Below are positions 24,183 through 35,667 of a stretch of DNA of 64,000 nt, piece by piece (positions within the stretch are counted from its first letter, which is position 1; each line of letters starts with the position of its first letter). Below the pieces are notes generated by a model. The model was not told the DNA's origin, made no database searches, and was given only the letters and a program-made list of their open reading frames with translations. A program made the position numbers and the translations under genes. The stretch is from Heterocephalus glaber (Eukaryota > Chordata > Mammalia > Rodentia > Bathyergidae): assembly GCF_000247695.1 (NCBI RefSeq), contig NW_004624843.1, positions 1,867,570 to 1,931,569 of the forward strand, read 5' to 3'.

Positions 24183-25148
24183 TTTTTTTCCCCCATTAAC
24201 TTTATTGGTACATTTTAGGTATACAATACAGTTACATTCATCATTGGGATCTTGAACCATTACATGAGTATCTTGGTTCTTATTTTTCCCCCCCTTCCCT
24301 TGCCCACCCTTCCCTATTTGCAAAGACCTTGTTTCCTTTTTTTTCCTCTTCTCATATTTTTTCCTTTCCCTTTTTTCCCTTCCCCTACCCCTCCCAATTC
24401 CCCTGCTCTTTTAGACCTTTTCTTCCTGTTACACAATATCAGTCATACATTTTTTAAATTACAATATTAAGATCTAGGAGACATTACCACAGATTTTACA
24501 GAATTTAAAAGGATATAGAAAGTATATTACAAAAACCTTTTTTGAAATAAATTTGACAACTTCTAAGAAGTACCTTGGAAGACAAATTAATGAAACTAAC
24601 TCTGGAGGAAATATAAAATTTGAATAGCACCTATTAAAGAAAGTATATTCCTAGCTTGAAAACCTACCTATATGACAACAGCAGGCTCATAAACATTTTA
24701 ACTGACAAATTCTATCAAACAATTAAAGCAGAAAAAAGGAGGAACACTTCTCCCCTCATTTTAGGAAATCAACATTGTGCTAATCCTAAAACTGGATAAA
24801 GATAATAGAAGAAAAAAGTATGAACATAGATAGAAATTTGTTTAACAAGACAAACTCTTAGAAGTCAGATCTGGCAGGATGTAGAAAGTGGTTTTGTTAT
24901 AGGGATGGCAGTGTTGGTTCAGCATTGGAAGATCCACCCCCAAAAGTCATCATTTTAACAGAGGAAAGGAGAAAGCCATATGATCCTGTCACTAGTTGGA
25001 GAAAGAGTATCGGACTAAATTCTACAGCTGTTCATGGTAAAAGCTATCAGGAGACTAGAAGTAGAACAGAAACTTCTCAACAGATCAAAGACATGTACTC
25101 CATACTTCCAACAAAAACTCCTTCTATGAATGGAGACGATACAATGCT
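24183..25148 (-). mobile_element. LINE-1 insertion with inverted 5-prime part
   Basis: Bases 24182-24450 are an L1 3-prime UTR in minus orientation beginning with the poly(T) of its tail, similar to 63608-64000. Bases 24470-25148 are an L1 ORF2 fragment in plus orientation (for example CAAATTCTATCAAACAATTA and the reverse-transcriptase segment up to ATGAATGGAGACGATAC). The whole is flanked by CTGAAAGACA at 24171-24180 and 25149-25158. This is the arrangement left by twin priming. Confidence 0.65.
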
Positions 25149-25158
25149 CTGAAAGACA

Positions 25159-26069
25159 TTTTTAATTCAGCAGAAATCTAATTTCACTGGTCTAAGGTCA
25201 CATGTAATATCGTCGGCTTCAGAAGCCCTTTTCAATACACAGCACAGCAAGGTGCTGATGCCATGTCAAGGGAAGTACGCCACGCATATTTCAGGCTGAG
25301 GCATATTTCATGATGTACAAGAGTTCCTTAAAATTCAGCATCCACAGATCATTGTTAAATTTCTATATTGAACACTTAAACATCAAATGCTTGAAGGAAA
25401 GGTGTTACTCTCTATTACTTAAATTTCTGGGGAGAGAAGCAATGTGCATAACGAAAGTCATTAAGTGGAAGAGTCAGGAGTTCCTGGTAATGGTCAGCCC
25501 GGCCCCTCACTTCCTAGTAGGTGGATCACGATTCCAGCAGATCTCATGGACTAAACTTGGGCTGAGCTTTTGACTTAATCTTTCTCACTCCAGAGCTGCC
25601 TGAGGCGCAGTTATCTTAATTTCTGTTTGCCTGGCAAACTGATCTCTCCCCACCTTGCCCTCAGAGTAGCCACAGAAGCGGCAGCACTTAGCCTTCTACT
25701 CAGTACCCATTCCCACATACTCTCTTCTTGGCTTTAACTGGAGAACCTTATCATTTGAGACTGACACATCAAGTAGACCAGGACATTTTTAAATTGTGCT
25801 TGTAACAGGACAAATGGTAGGTCATTGAAATGAGAGAAAGGGAAACGGTACCCGGAGAAAGAAGTACATTCTTGCTGGGCAATTATTTTCACAAAATTAT
25901 TATCCCAAAGTAAGTGGAATATTGTAACCCTGTATCTTCTCTCATTTGTATTTCTGTGGCCTGTAGGTTTATTGGGACAAATAGTGGAGGCAGACTATGT
26001 ACCTTCTGGTACTACCAAAACATCCGAAATGATTTCAAAGCAGAATACATAGCCTTTTGGGGACAATAC
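25159..26069. other. Intergenic, no gene seen
   Basis: Unique-looking sequence after the L1 insertion; short open frames without recognisable content. Confidence 0.45.
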
Positions 26070-26195
26070 TCTTTTTTTTTTGAGACAAGATCTTGCTAAT
26101 TCACTAAGTTGCTCAGGCTGGGCCTGAACTTGGCAATCCTCCTGCCTCAGCCTCCCAGAGCACTGAAATTATAGGTGTGTGCCACAACACCCGGC
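26070..26195 (-). mobile_element. B1 SINE
   Basis: TTTTGAGACAAGATCTTGCT to GCCACAACACCCGGC; no clear internal duplication. Confidence 0.8.
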
Positions 26196-26247
26196 ATCAC
26201 AATGAACTTTATTAAAGACTTCCTTTACCTTATAAGGCTTTCATTTT

Positions 26248-26332
26248 TTTTTTTTGTTTTGGTACCGGGGATTGAACTCAGGTCCTTGTGCTTGCACAGC
26301 AGGCAGTGAAAACACTGAACTAAATCCCCGGC
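26248..26332 (-). mobile_element. ID-type SINE, young insertion
   Basis: GGTACCGGGGATTGAACTCA to CTAAATCCCCGGC. The flanks TATAAGGCTTTCATTTT (26231-26247 and 26333-26349) are a perfect 17-base duplication. Confidence 0.95.
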
Positions 26333-26466
26333 TATAAGGCTTTCATTTTAAGTCAAGGGCCATAGGATCCTCCGAATCAAGGTCAGATCCTACAATCTGA
26401 GATATATGTAAAGCATTTTTAGTACTTCGAACCCCAACTACCCAGCACTGTCTTGTTTTGTGTGTC

Positions 26467-26468
<2 letters not shown>

Positions 26469-26504
<36 letters not shown>
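26469..26504 (+). repeat. (TG)n microsatellite
   Basis: About 18 uninterrupted TG units. Confidence 0.95.
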
Positions 26505-26505
<1 letters not shown>

Positions 26506-26992
26506 CTAAAAGGCAAACAAGTGAGACTAAACAAAGCTTATCTACTCTTAGTTCAGACAACTAAAACAATGTCAATTTTTGTTATTATCCAAGAATAACA
26601 GAAGTCTGAGAATGTAAATGTAAAATTACATGTTTTCTTCTTTGAGGTCACATTTCTCTCTGACTCTGATATAAAAGATGAAAAACTGTTTTGGTTGTTC
26701 TAGCAGACAAAAAACATCTCTATGAAGAGGTGATTACTGTATGAACATCTCAAGAGCAGCTCAGTAAATTTCTGCAGTGATCTATGAAAAAAACAAGCTA
26801 AAAGCAGCTAAGCAGATTGGCCATTGGAACATCTTTACTCGAAACCAAAATAATTATATTTTATAAACCTGGGATTATGTTCCCAAACTCTTGTCTAGTT
26901 TAGATCATGATTATGGGATAATGCTGGATAAAGCTAGTCTGACTGATGGCTCGTCCTGGCTCCTTGTTCTTAATGAAAAAATGGATGGCAAC

Positions 26993-27031
26993 ATCCCGAG
27001 TTCGATCCCTGGTACAAAAAAAAAAAAAAAA
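26993..27031 (+). mobile_element. 5-prime-truncated ID SINE
   Basis: Only CCCGAGTTCGATCCCTGGTA and a poly(A) run remain, between AAAAATGGATGG and AAAAATGAATGG, a likely target duplication. Confidence 0.75.
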
Positions 27032-27869
27032 TGAATGGTTATTTTGAGAGAGTTGATAGGTTGACATTGTTTACCCTCAGCCAGAATGGAAGGAATATTA
27101 AGAAATAATCACTCACAAATCACCTTTTTGGGATGCATCTGTGACAGTTTCCTAGGTCAGAATTAAATGGAAGACAGAGTTTGTGGAATTTTGCTAGGAA
27201 GGAAAAGAAGTCAGTAGGCTTAAAGTTCTTAACAGTTAAATCTTAAGGAAACTTTCCATTTTTGTCGGTAGAATGCAAACACTTTTTCAGTCCATAGCAT
27301 TTAATAAATTGGAAACAAGTAGATTCACGTGCTCTTAAAAATGTGCTTTAAGTTTGGCAAAATGACCTGTGGAGGGAACAGTAATACAGTTGTGGCAACA
27401 AGTTTACTCTAGAGCAATACAAAGTACATGTGACTGGATCCCAGGATTATATCCCTTCACTGGGATATTCTTCAGATAATCATTGCTGTAATTCCTAATT
27501 TCAGGAAAGGAACATAGCAATCAAAAATGACCTCACAGTTTTTCTACAAGCACAAATGCGACCAGTCACAGTGACTGCCTGCTGTGAACTCATGGTATCC
27601 TTTAAATTAACAGATTATTTTTTTTAAGTTCAAAATAGACGATATTTTAAAACAATATATATTTATAATTCAAATACTTATAAAAGAGAATTGATGTTCA
27701 GAATATAAATCAAATAATTTTATATACTATTTCCCGGTCTACTCCTGCTAAGAGAAGTACCTCGATAATCTCACAATTTCAAACTGTTTTCAAAAGCTCA
27801 GACTCAGCCATGAGTAATTTATTCTAGTCATAAATTCTTTGACTTGAGTAGGCTGATTTAACTAACTAG

Positions 27870-28031
27870 TGTAAGACCGAGGGCCTTACCAAACGCTCCG
27901 AGGAGCTGACTAGTGAAGCACACCCAGGAATCCCAGCGGTGCCTTCAGAATGTAAGACCGAGGGCCTTAACAAACGCTCCGAGGAGCTGACTACAGCGAA
28001 AAACACCCGGGAAGGAACACACCGTGACAAG
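27870..28031 (-). repeat. 81-base tandem duplication in LTR U5
   Basis: TGTAAGACCGAGGGCCTTA starts at 27870 and again at 27951, and the words CAAACGCTCCGAGGAGCTGA follow in both. The two copies differ at a small number of sites and drift apart at the far end, so the duplication predates some later mutations. Confidence 0.85.
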
Positions 28032-28412
28032 TTGGGAAACAGACCTTTATTAGTCTGGCCAGACGGCACTCCCGAAGCAAAATAGCTTAGAGAGGCAACT
28101 GGCTCAGAATCCGAGGCTGTTTTTATAGGGGGTTGAGGGGGAAGTTAACATATCAAAGAAAAGGGGACAAAGGTTAGTGGCCGATGGTCACATATTGATG
28201 GTCAGCAGGCATCTGCAGCTTGTTCTAACAATTGTGGTGCCTGGAATATCAGTTCCGGATAAACAAAGAGTTGAGTAGTTTACTCTGGGACTCTAGGTCT
28301 GTTACAGATCCCTATCTAGCGTCCCTAGACTAACAAGCATCTCCATCCATTAACTCACATTTTAATCACAATGGGGCTGGAGAAAAAGGAACAAAGGTTA
28401 TGTAGTCCCACA
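27870..28412 (-). mobile_element. Solo LTR, class I (ERV1-like) with duplicated U5
   Basis: On the minus strand the 543-base unit runs from TGTGGGACTACA to CGGTCTTACA and is flanked by CTAG on both sides (27866-27869, 28413-28416), the 4-base duplication typical of ERV1. It has a TATA-like CTATAAAAAC, a poly(A) signal ACTAATAAAG and a U5 in which an 81-base unit is repeated in tandem (27870-27950, 27951 onward). No retroviral genes are adjacent. Confidence 0.8.
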
Positions 28413-28693
28413 CTAGTCCTCTTGGATCTTGTCCTTTGGTCTCCAACAGTCTCTGGAATGGCACGTTTGGCTACTGACACTGACCCAATTTATCTTTCTT
28501 CTGATTTCTGAGTTAGCTCTTTAAAGAGACCGTGCCATCCTTTTGACTTTTCCCGACTTTTACAGTTACCTGCAGAGGGTAATTATATAAAATTTTTGTT
28601 TTTGAAATGCGAAGATTCTTTAGATCCAAATGTCTCCTGCTTACCTCTGAGAAAATCCTTTAAAAACCCACACCACTTCATTTCCTCACAATT

Positions 28694-28905
28694 CTTTTTT
28701 TTTTTTTTTTTTTAAAGAGGCAAAGAGAAGTTTATTAGGCAGAAATTTAAAAGCATTCCCTGAAAGATAGAAAATGCTGGCCCTCAAGAGAGAAGCTGGC
28801 TGCACTTTGGAGCTCGGAATACTGATGCTTGGGTGGGGGAAATTTGCAGATTTGTTAGTCCCATTTTCAGGCCAAAGGTGCAGCCCCACCCATTATTTTT
28901 TTAGA
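28694..28905 (-). mobile_element. Poly(A)-tailed retroposed segment
   Basis: On the minus strand a unique-looking 190-base sequence ends in CTGCCTAATAAACTTCTC and then, about 20 bases after AATAAA, a pure A run (28694-28713). That is the mark of a retrotransposed polyadenylated transcript. No source gene recognised. Confidence 0.5.
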
Positions 28906-29139
28906 TGACGGATCTAAGATGTTTTGCCTGAAAGCCTTCTTTGAACTCTCAGTCAGTTCCTTTGTCTTAAATTCGGGTTTTCTGCCCTTTATCAAGTAAA
29001 CTAGTTTAGAAATTAAGTATCTTTAGGGGACTTGGGGTGTGATAGGCCTAGAAAAAAAGGAAGCATAAACAAACCTAGAGAATACTGATAGGAATAACCT
29101 TGAGTAACTGTCCTGGAGTCCCTGTCTTCCTTTTTATAA

Positions 29140-29250
29140 TTGTTTTGTTTTGTTTTTTGGGATAGGGTCTCTCTATGTAGTTCAGGCTGGCCTGAACTCT
29201 TGGTGATCCTCCTGCTTCAGCCTCCCCAGTGCTAGGATCACAAGTGTGTA
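29140..29250 (-). mobile_element. B1 SINE
   Basis: TTTGGGATAGGGTCTCTCTA to AGGATCACAAGTGTGT; its end is close to the next ID insertion. Confidence 0.75.
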
Positions 29251-29268
29251 CTCAAAAAGTGATCTATT

Positions 29269-29353
29269 GGGCTGGGGATTTAGCTCAGTGGTTCTACTGC
29301 CTGCCTCACAAGCACAAGGTCCCGAGTTCTATCCCCGGTACCAAAAAAAAAAA
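29269..29353 (+). mobile_element. ID-type SINE, young insertion
   Basis: GGGCTGGGGATTTAGCTCAG to GTTCTATCCCCGGTACC with poly(A). AAAAAGTGATCTATT flanks it at 29254-29268 and 29354-29368. Confidence 0.93.
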
Positions 29354-29366
29354 AAAAAGTGATCTA

Positions 29367-29446
29367 TTTATCTGGTGGTGCTGGAGGCTTAACCCAGGCC
29401 TTGTGATGCTAGGCTAGGGCCCTACATCTGAGCTACCCTCCCTGGC
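29367..29446 (-). mobile_element. Old ID SINE
   Basis: GGTGGTGCTGGAGGCTTAAC to GAGCTACCCTCCCTGGCC. Confidence 0.65.
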
Positions 29447-29649
29447 CCTACTACATAACACTGCTTTTTTAATGCCCTAAGAACTTGTGTGTGTTTCAGG
29501 CTTCAAATCAGGTTAGTCTGGCATCACAGGTATGGAACAGGTTCAATATATACTTCACACAGGCCTTGAACTCACGATGTAGCCCAGGCTGGCCTCAAAC
29601 TTGCGGTGACCCTCCTAGCCTGGTGTTAAAAATTGTACTTTAAAGAAAA

Positions 29650-29808
29650 CCGTGGAGCTCAGCTGGTGGCACATGCCAGTGATCTCAGCCCTGGGGAGGC
29701 TGAGGCAGTAAGATTGCCTTGAGTTCGAGGCCAACCTGGACTACATCATGAGTTCAAGGTCAGCCTGGACTACATAGCGAGACCCTGTCTCAAAACGACC
29801 CCCCAAAA
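29650..29808 (+). mobile_element. B1 SINE with internal duplication
   Basis: GGCCAACCTGGACTACATCA and GGTCAGCCTGGACTACATAG are successive copies; the element ends GACCCTGTCTCAAAA. Confidence 0.8.
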
Positions 29809-30236
29809 TACCATTTTTTAACTTACAATTTCCTTGTCTGCTGTCCACCATCCTTATTTCTTCTGTATTAGCTCAGCTGACTCCATCTCTCGTCAGGAGC
29901 AGGAAGCCCAGTGCTCAAGTGAGGCCAGGAGCAGCAGCGGGGCCTCCTGTTGTCACTGGGGTTGCAGACTCTCACCTCACTTCACCCCACACTGGAAGTC
30001 CACACCCCAAAAGGTCCTGCAGCCTTGGCCCCGGAGAAGCTGCAGCTCCGCCCTGGAGGAAGAGCAGCCAGAAGGAAGAGCCTCTGAGGATGCTGGGAAT
30101 AGAAATCCGGCTAGGTTAGAAATTCAGCTTGGCCAGGGATCGGTGTCCTCAGTGGGCCCTGAGGCACCGCCCAGCCTTTGTGTCCAGTTAATTAGCCAGG
30201 TCGAAAGAATGAAGTGGCCTTAAAGATGGCTTTGTC

Positions 30237-30415
30237 ACAGGTAGCACATAGCTGTAATCCTGCCACTGTGGGAGGGTGAGTCAGAAGAATCTCAAGCTCC
30301 AGCCCAGCCTGGGGAAGTTAGTGGTTTAGCAAGACCCTAAAAAGGCCTAGGGATGTAGCTCCGTGTGAAAGCCCTGGTTCCGTGACTAGCACTGCAACAC
30401 AAACAAAAAAATTTA
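30237..30415 (+). mobile_element. B1 plus ID composite (B1-dID-like)
   Basis: A B1 part (GTAGCACATAGCTGTAATCC to TTTAGCAAGACCCTA) then an ID part (GCCTAGGGATGTAGCTCCG to CTAGCACTGCAAC) with an A-rich tail. Confidence 0.7.
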
Positions 30416-30599
30416 AAGGGAGAAAAAAAGAAAAGCATTCTTAGGTTGAATTTTTTTTTGACAGACTCTTCAAAGGCCATCACCATCAAAAACACTTTCA
30501 AAAGTATTTAAACCAGGTGTGGTCACTCATGCCTCTAATCTTGCAGCAGGTGGAGGCTGTGGCAAGAGTGATACAGGGGGAAGAGATTTAACTCCCAAA

Positions 30600-30765
30600 C
30601 CTGCTAGGTATCTGAAACGCGAGTTCGTGTTCTCCAAAATTGAAGAATGAAATCTAGGAACAACAGAGGTTAAGAATAGGAAAAATTTATTGCGGGAAGG
30701 AAAGCTTGTTGAAGAGAGACAGAAGGGGGACCGGAAAGTGAGTTACCCCTTCCTCACAATTCTTT
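30600..30765 (-). mobile_element. Possible LTR fragment
   Basis: On the minus strand CCCGCAATAAATTTTTCC resembles an LTR poly(A) region, with pyrimidine-rich sequence before it and GAACACGAACTCGCG after. No ends or duplications are visible. Confidence 0.3.
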
Positions 30766-31137
30766 AAGTTGATATTCTGCTGATTAGTGGGGTCCCCCAG
30801 TGATCTTTAATGAGAGATACATTACTTTCCAGCGTTGGTAGTCAAAAGAGGAGCGTGGGACAGGGGAAAGGTCACAGCTCTTGTGGTCAGACATGCCTGA
30901 ATTCAAATGTACCTTCACTCTTTGTATGTGCTTGATTTTGGACCCGGTCCACCATGCCCATGAACCTCTCACCCGACTGAGGAATTGCTGCTGATAATGA
31001 GCTGAGCCCATGTGGCTGGCAGGTCCGTAAAAGGAGTTAATTCAGCAACAACTAAACAAAAACATTTTCTTTAATGACATACCAAATAGAACATTTTCCT
31101 TCATTTTCAGCACCAGGTCTATTTTTTTCCTTTTAAT

Positions 31138-31234
31138 GATTATTATTATTATTATTATTTTGGTGCCGGGGATCAAACTCAGGACCTTGTGCTTGCGAGG
31201 CAGGTGGTGGCACCACTGAGCTAAATCCCCGGCC
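31138..31234 (-). mobile_element. ID-type SINE
   Basis: The tail became (ATT)n; GGTGCCGGGGATCAAACTCA to GCTAAATCCCCGGCC. TTTTCCTTTTAAT flanks it at 31125-31137 and 31235-31247. Confidence 0.92.
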
Positions 31235-31900
31235 TTTTCCTTTTAATTATAAATGCACAGTTATTTATCACATTGCAAAAAATGTAAAGCCAGCAGGGTG
31301 GTTACATTTAACACACCTCCAGTTTCGTATGCTTCAATGCTAATTTTCCGAGGTTAAACGCTTTTTTCTGAAGCAGTATTTCATTTGGGGGTGGGTACTT
31401 TATATGTTGAAAACATCAAACATCGTAAGAAGCACCTCTGCCTCATTACTCCATAGCCAGTAACCACTGTTACTTGTTACATTTGTACTTCCTGAGAAAC
31501 TGTATGCACATGGAAGACAATTCAGTAATTTTTCTTCTAACTTTTATGCCAATAATGAATTACTACATTTATTATTATTTTGGTTCTTGACTTTTTTCCC
31601 ACTTGATACATCTTAGAGCTCTTTCTGTGTTGCTGTTTAAAGTATTTTCTCATTTTTAATGTTATTATTACTGGTGAATATACAATGCATCACAACATAT
31701 TTTCCCTGTCCCCTTTGAACTTTAGTTTCTACTCCTTTGTTCTTTGAAAAATACTGTAATGAAAATCTTTTATACAAGACAGTTGCAGCCATGCAAGATA
31801 GTGTATATTTCTAACAGACAGGTAGGATAGGTAGAAATGTCTCATCTGTCTGTCTTTCCAATTATCTATCTATTTAGATACATCTCAAAACAGCAAAGCC

Positions 31901-31988
31901 TGGCTGGGGATGTAGCTCAGCAACTCTGTGCCTGCCTGGAAAGTGTGCAAGGTCCTGAGTTCGATCTCTGGTACTGGAAAAAAAGCCA
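31901..31988 (+). mobile_element. ID-type SINE
   Basis: TGGCTGGGGATGTAGCTCAG to GAGTTCGATCTCTGGTACTG. The flanks CAAAACAGCAAAGCC and ATAAAACAGCAAGCC suggest its duplication. Confidence 0.9.
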
Positions 31989-32189
31989 AAAAACCCAAAA
32001 AACATAAAACAGCAAGCCTGCAGGCTTAGGTCTGTTTTCCTCTTCATGGGGTCATGCTTGTGACTTCATCTAATCCTACTTATCTCACAAAGGCCTTAAC
32101 TCCAGATGTTGCTAAAATGAAATTCAGAGATTAAGTCTAGGAGATCATTTAGAGATTCAGAGGTCATTTATATTGGAGTGACACATTCA

Positions 32190-32600
32190 AGCTGTAGCGG
32201 TACCATTTGTTCATTTTTCTATTGGGTTTTTTAAAATCTCTTTTTATCAGCTTGTATTTTTTTTTTCAAAATTAGGGAAAGTAGCTCTTTATCATTGATG
32301 TGAGTTGTAATATTTCATCCAGGTTATCATTTGCCTTTGCTTCTACTGTTTTTCTTTCATGTGTAAACTTAGTTTCATGTTAATAGCTTATTAGTTTATT
32401 TTCCTTCTTCTTATAAGATGCAATTTTTTCTATAGTCTAATACCTCATAAGAATCTAATTCAGAACTTTCCACTGTTCCATTGAACTGTCTCTATAGTCC
32501 TGTGTTAGTGTCATTAAATTTAAAGTAGTCTTTTAATCTTTGCAAATGATTCAGTCTTATTTTTCCACTGTAAAAAGCACTTCTTTTATATTTCATTTTT
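32190..32600 (-). mobile_element. Old LINE-1 fragment
   Basis: TTTCTATTGGGTTTTTTAAA, TAGCTCTTTATCATTGATGT and GTTATCATTTGCCTTTGCTT follow the order of a reversed old L1 segment. Confidence 0.5.
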
Positions 32601-33034
32601 AATTTTCCAAACGAAATGTAGAATCAACTTTATTGGCTTTGCAAAAAACAGAAATAGAGAATCTCATGGATAGGATTTAATTAATATATTTATTTAGGGG
32701 AGCTTGATGTCTTTTTCTCCTAACCAAGAACAAGATAAATTTTTGTATACATTTATGCATCCACTTATAATCTTCAAATTTTCAGGCTTATTCATGTTTG
32801 TCTTACACAGTTAATAAATTATTATAGTAAGTATAATCTTAGGTATTTTTTCACTTTGTTCTGACATAGGAAATTAGGGCGTGGCAAATCTGGCTGGGGA
32901 AGTAGACGTGACCTGTTAATTAGAAGATCCCAGAACACATGCGCAGAACAGTTCCCAAAGCCCTGCCTGTAGACTTCTCGCGAGAACTCCAGCAGGTTTT
33001 CAATATGATGGGCTATACCTGAGATCAGTCCGAG

Positions 33035-33430
33035 GTGTGGGATCCCAGCTCTGCCTCTCAAGACCAGAATGTAGACGTTCTTGTGGTTTCCTGGCGATTT
33101 GAACAGCATAAAAGGACACAGATTCCAAGAAGAGCTTGCCAGTGTGGCTTTCCTCATGATACCCCACCCTGCTTTCTCTGGGGTGTTCTTTTATCTTGCT
33201 TTTTCCTGTTTTCCTCGACCCAGGATCGCTCTGCAGAGCTAGTTTCTCCCTCACTCTTCACTTTTCCTTTTTCAAATAAACTTGGCCAATGCCTTTTGCT
33301 TGCTTTGTTCAATTCTTTGCTTGAGATGAGAAGAACCTGGAATCTAACTCTAGAGGGAGAGGTGAGCAACCCAGAGCCCGGTAACGTTTAATTGTCCAGT
33401 TACTTTTAGAAGGAGCTACTGACAACATTT
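33035..33430 (+). mobile_element. Probable endogenous retrovirus LTR
   Basis: The stretch starts near TGTGGGATCCC, has a TATA-like GCATAAAAGG (about 33107) and a poly(A) signal CAAATAAAC (about 33275) about 170 bases further on, and ends near CTGACAACA. The following TTTTGGTGTAGCCAGGAG could be a degraded primer-binding region. I could not find matching flanking duplications, so the boundaries are approximate; homologous sequence may start nearer 32870. Confidence 0.5.
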
Positions 33431-33811
33431 TGGTGTAGCCAGGAGATTCCGATAACAGTTCCACTATAAATGGCATATTCTTTTATTGTCTATATAGTTG
33501 ACAATATTGCTGTATTAAGAAATAGTTGCTATATTATGAAAGCCGTTGGCTTCTACATACTTTTCATAGTATCTCAGTTTTTGGTTGCAACTTGTGTATA
33601 TACTTGTAGCCTCTGGGATAATAATTTTGGATCCTGCTTTTCAATTTTTGACTTCTAAATTTTGTTGTTGTTGTTGTTGCTTGTCTAACTGTATTGGTGA
33701 GCACCTCCAGTACAATGAATTAAATAAGAAAGATAATAGTGGCTATCCTTTTTTTGCTTTTGATCTAAGAGGGAATGTTACTAGTTTTCTCCATTGAGTG
33801 TGCACTGGTCT

Positions 33812-34256
33812 TCTCTTTATAGGGGACACATTCCACGATCTCCAATGGACACCTGAAACCATGCCGAGTATTGAATTCTGCATATACTGTTTTTTTTCCT
33901 ATACAAACATACCTATTATAACAAGCTTCTCTTGGCACATCCAAATTTCCACCATCACGACTCTTGCACCTGGGAGTCATTATTGACAAAAGTAAGAGTT
34001 ACTTGAACATGGACTCTGAGATACTGCCACAGTGGATCTGACAACTGAGACAGCTAGTAAGTGACTACCGGTTAGCAGCATGGACACTGGACAAAGGAAT
34101 GATTAGCACCCTGGCACAGTGAGGTGAAATTTCACTTATGCAGTTTCACTTATGGATTGTTTATTTCTGGAACTTTTCCACTTAATATTTTTGTACAGCA
34201 GTCAACCACAGGTAACTGAAATTACAGAAAATAACACCATCGATAAGGGGAAAAGT
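33812..34256 (+). mobile_element. MER2/Tigger-like DNA transposon remnant
   Basis: The words CTTTATAGGGGACACATTCC, GGACACCTGAAACCATG, TTTTTTCCTATACAAACATA, CCACAGGTAACTGAAA and CCATCGATAAGGGG appear in the order typical of a non-autonomous Tigger family. The interior is shortened and diverged. Confidence 0.7.
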
Positions 34257-34471
34257 GCATTGATTTTGGTCTGGATTTCATCTTCAGTTCAGTGAATGAA
34301 TTTTGGGATTTGAAGTAAAGTAAATACAAGTCTTGATTCAGTATTCTCTATTCCCACTGGCAAACCACTCAGTGCATCTTCTACTGAAGTTTCATATAAC
34401 AGTTAATGCTCAGATAATTTCAGCAGAATCCCATAACAAATTATACTCTTCAGTAAAATTTTTAGATCCAT

Positions 34472-35490
34472 TTTATTTAGCACAATCTCTGTCATTTAAA
34501 AATCAAGTGTTGGGCAGAGGATGTAGCTCAGTGGTTGAGTGCTTGTCTATTGTATGTGAGATCCTAGGCCTAATCCTCAGCACCGGAAGGAAAATTAGGG
34601 TTTAGGGAACTAGGGGTGTAGTTCAGTGGTAGTATGCATAAGGCCTTGTGTTTAATCTCTAGCACCAAAAAAAAAAAGTAAAAAAATAAATGAACAAAAA
34701 TTAGGTATTTAATTCCTCCAAGCGTTTCCTCATTTATAAATACTGCTAGAAACCTCTGGGAATTACTTGTAGTGTTCTACTTCAGACATCACAATGACAG
34801 AGCATTAACATACCTACCTGGTTAACAATGCCTCTTCTAGGTCATTGTTATCTGTGACACATGGTACACTTGCAGCTATTCCTGAGGTAGTTTTAAGACC
34901 AAGCTCAGAAGAGCATGAAATGAAAAATAATCATAAAAAGATAAAAATATTGATAGTATCGAACCATAGCTGGTGAATAATGCAATGTTTACAAGGTTGA
35001 GAAAGAGCCCTTAAAAATGGAATCAAAGTTTGTGATTCTCTCAGAGAACTGTAAGTTAAAACAGAAACATACTCGCTGGAAGGGAAGAAAAATGGCATAA
35101 ACGTCCCTTGTGTTGCCTCCTTTAATCACAGAAGCATCTAGGCCAAACAGAGGGTCAGACCAGTTAGGATTTCCATTCATTAGTGGGCAGCAGTCCACCA
35201 GGGTGGCTGGTGTTTTCTCCTGGTTTGTTTCTGTGCCATTTGCACGTTCTTAGAAGTGATCAGAACTAGAGTTTTCTATGGGTGTGGGTTCCCAATGTAG
35301 GTTCTTTAACTGATGGGCCTGCCAACTGCAGTTCAGCTAGGCACACAGACATCTGGTCTAAGGCCAAGGTCTGCTGTGCTTTTAGGAAGGTTCACTGGAA
35401 TCCAGCTTGCAGAACACTTCAATGTTTCCATTTCAAAGTCCTGTCCTCTTAGTCACAGATTTTGGAAACCACTGTGTTGATGTAATAAGG
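34472..35490 (-). other. SLC19A3: Probable SLC19A3 3-prime UTR with candidate poly(A) signal
   Basis: The first clear minus-strand AATAAA downstream of the stop lies at 34477-34472, which would give a UTR of about 1 kb. Two ID SINEs (34510-34677) lie at its far end. The real cleavage site is not determined; another hexamer further downstream could be used. Confidence 0.35.
34510..34677 (+). mobile_element. Two adjacent old ID SINEs
   Basis: The first (34510-34592) has GGATGTAGCTCAGTGG and CCTAATCCTCAGCACC; the second (34607-34677) has GGGGTGTAGTTCAGTGG and TTTAATCTCTAGCACC with poly(A). Confidence 0.8.
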
Positions 35491-35667
35491 TTAGAGCTTT
35501 GTTGACAGGATGGTATTAACGGGCTCCTCTGCGTGTGATTTAGCTGGACTCTGAATTGTAGGGAGTCTCTGAACTTTCTTTTGGCATTTGAGCGAGTAGA
35601 GAATGTATATGCTTCTCATTAGGAAAATTCCAGCAATGACAGCAAAATAACTCCCGTAAACTAAAAA
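35491..35667 (-). CDS. SLC19A3: SLC19A3 last coding exon
   Basis: The exon starts after TTATCCAG and encodes residues 434-491 ([19 protein letters not shown], the last membrane helix, then a short cytosolic tail ending [12 protein letters not shown]) followed by TAA at 35493-35491. The tail is about five residues shorter than in human. Confidence 0.92.
   Translation of the reverse strand, partial: FLVYGSYFAVIAGIFLMRSIYILYSLKCQKKVQRLPTIQSPAKSHAEEPVNTILSTKL

Noticed and set aside
29834..30223. 129-codon open frame
   Set aside because: It lies between SINEs, with no domain, no splice context and low-complexity Ser/Arg/Pro content.
33430..33455. Primer-binding site after the LTR at 33035
   Set aside because: TGGTGTAGCCAGGAGATT does not clearly match a tRNA end I can name, and no retroviral interior follows.
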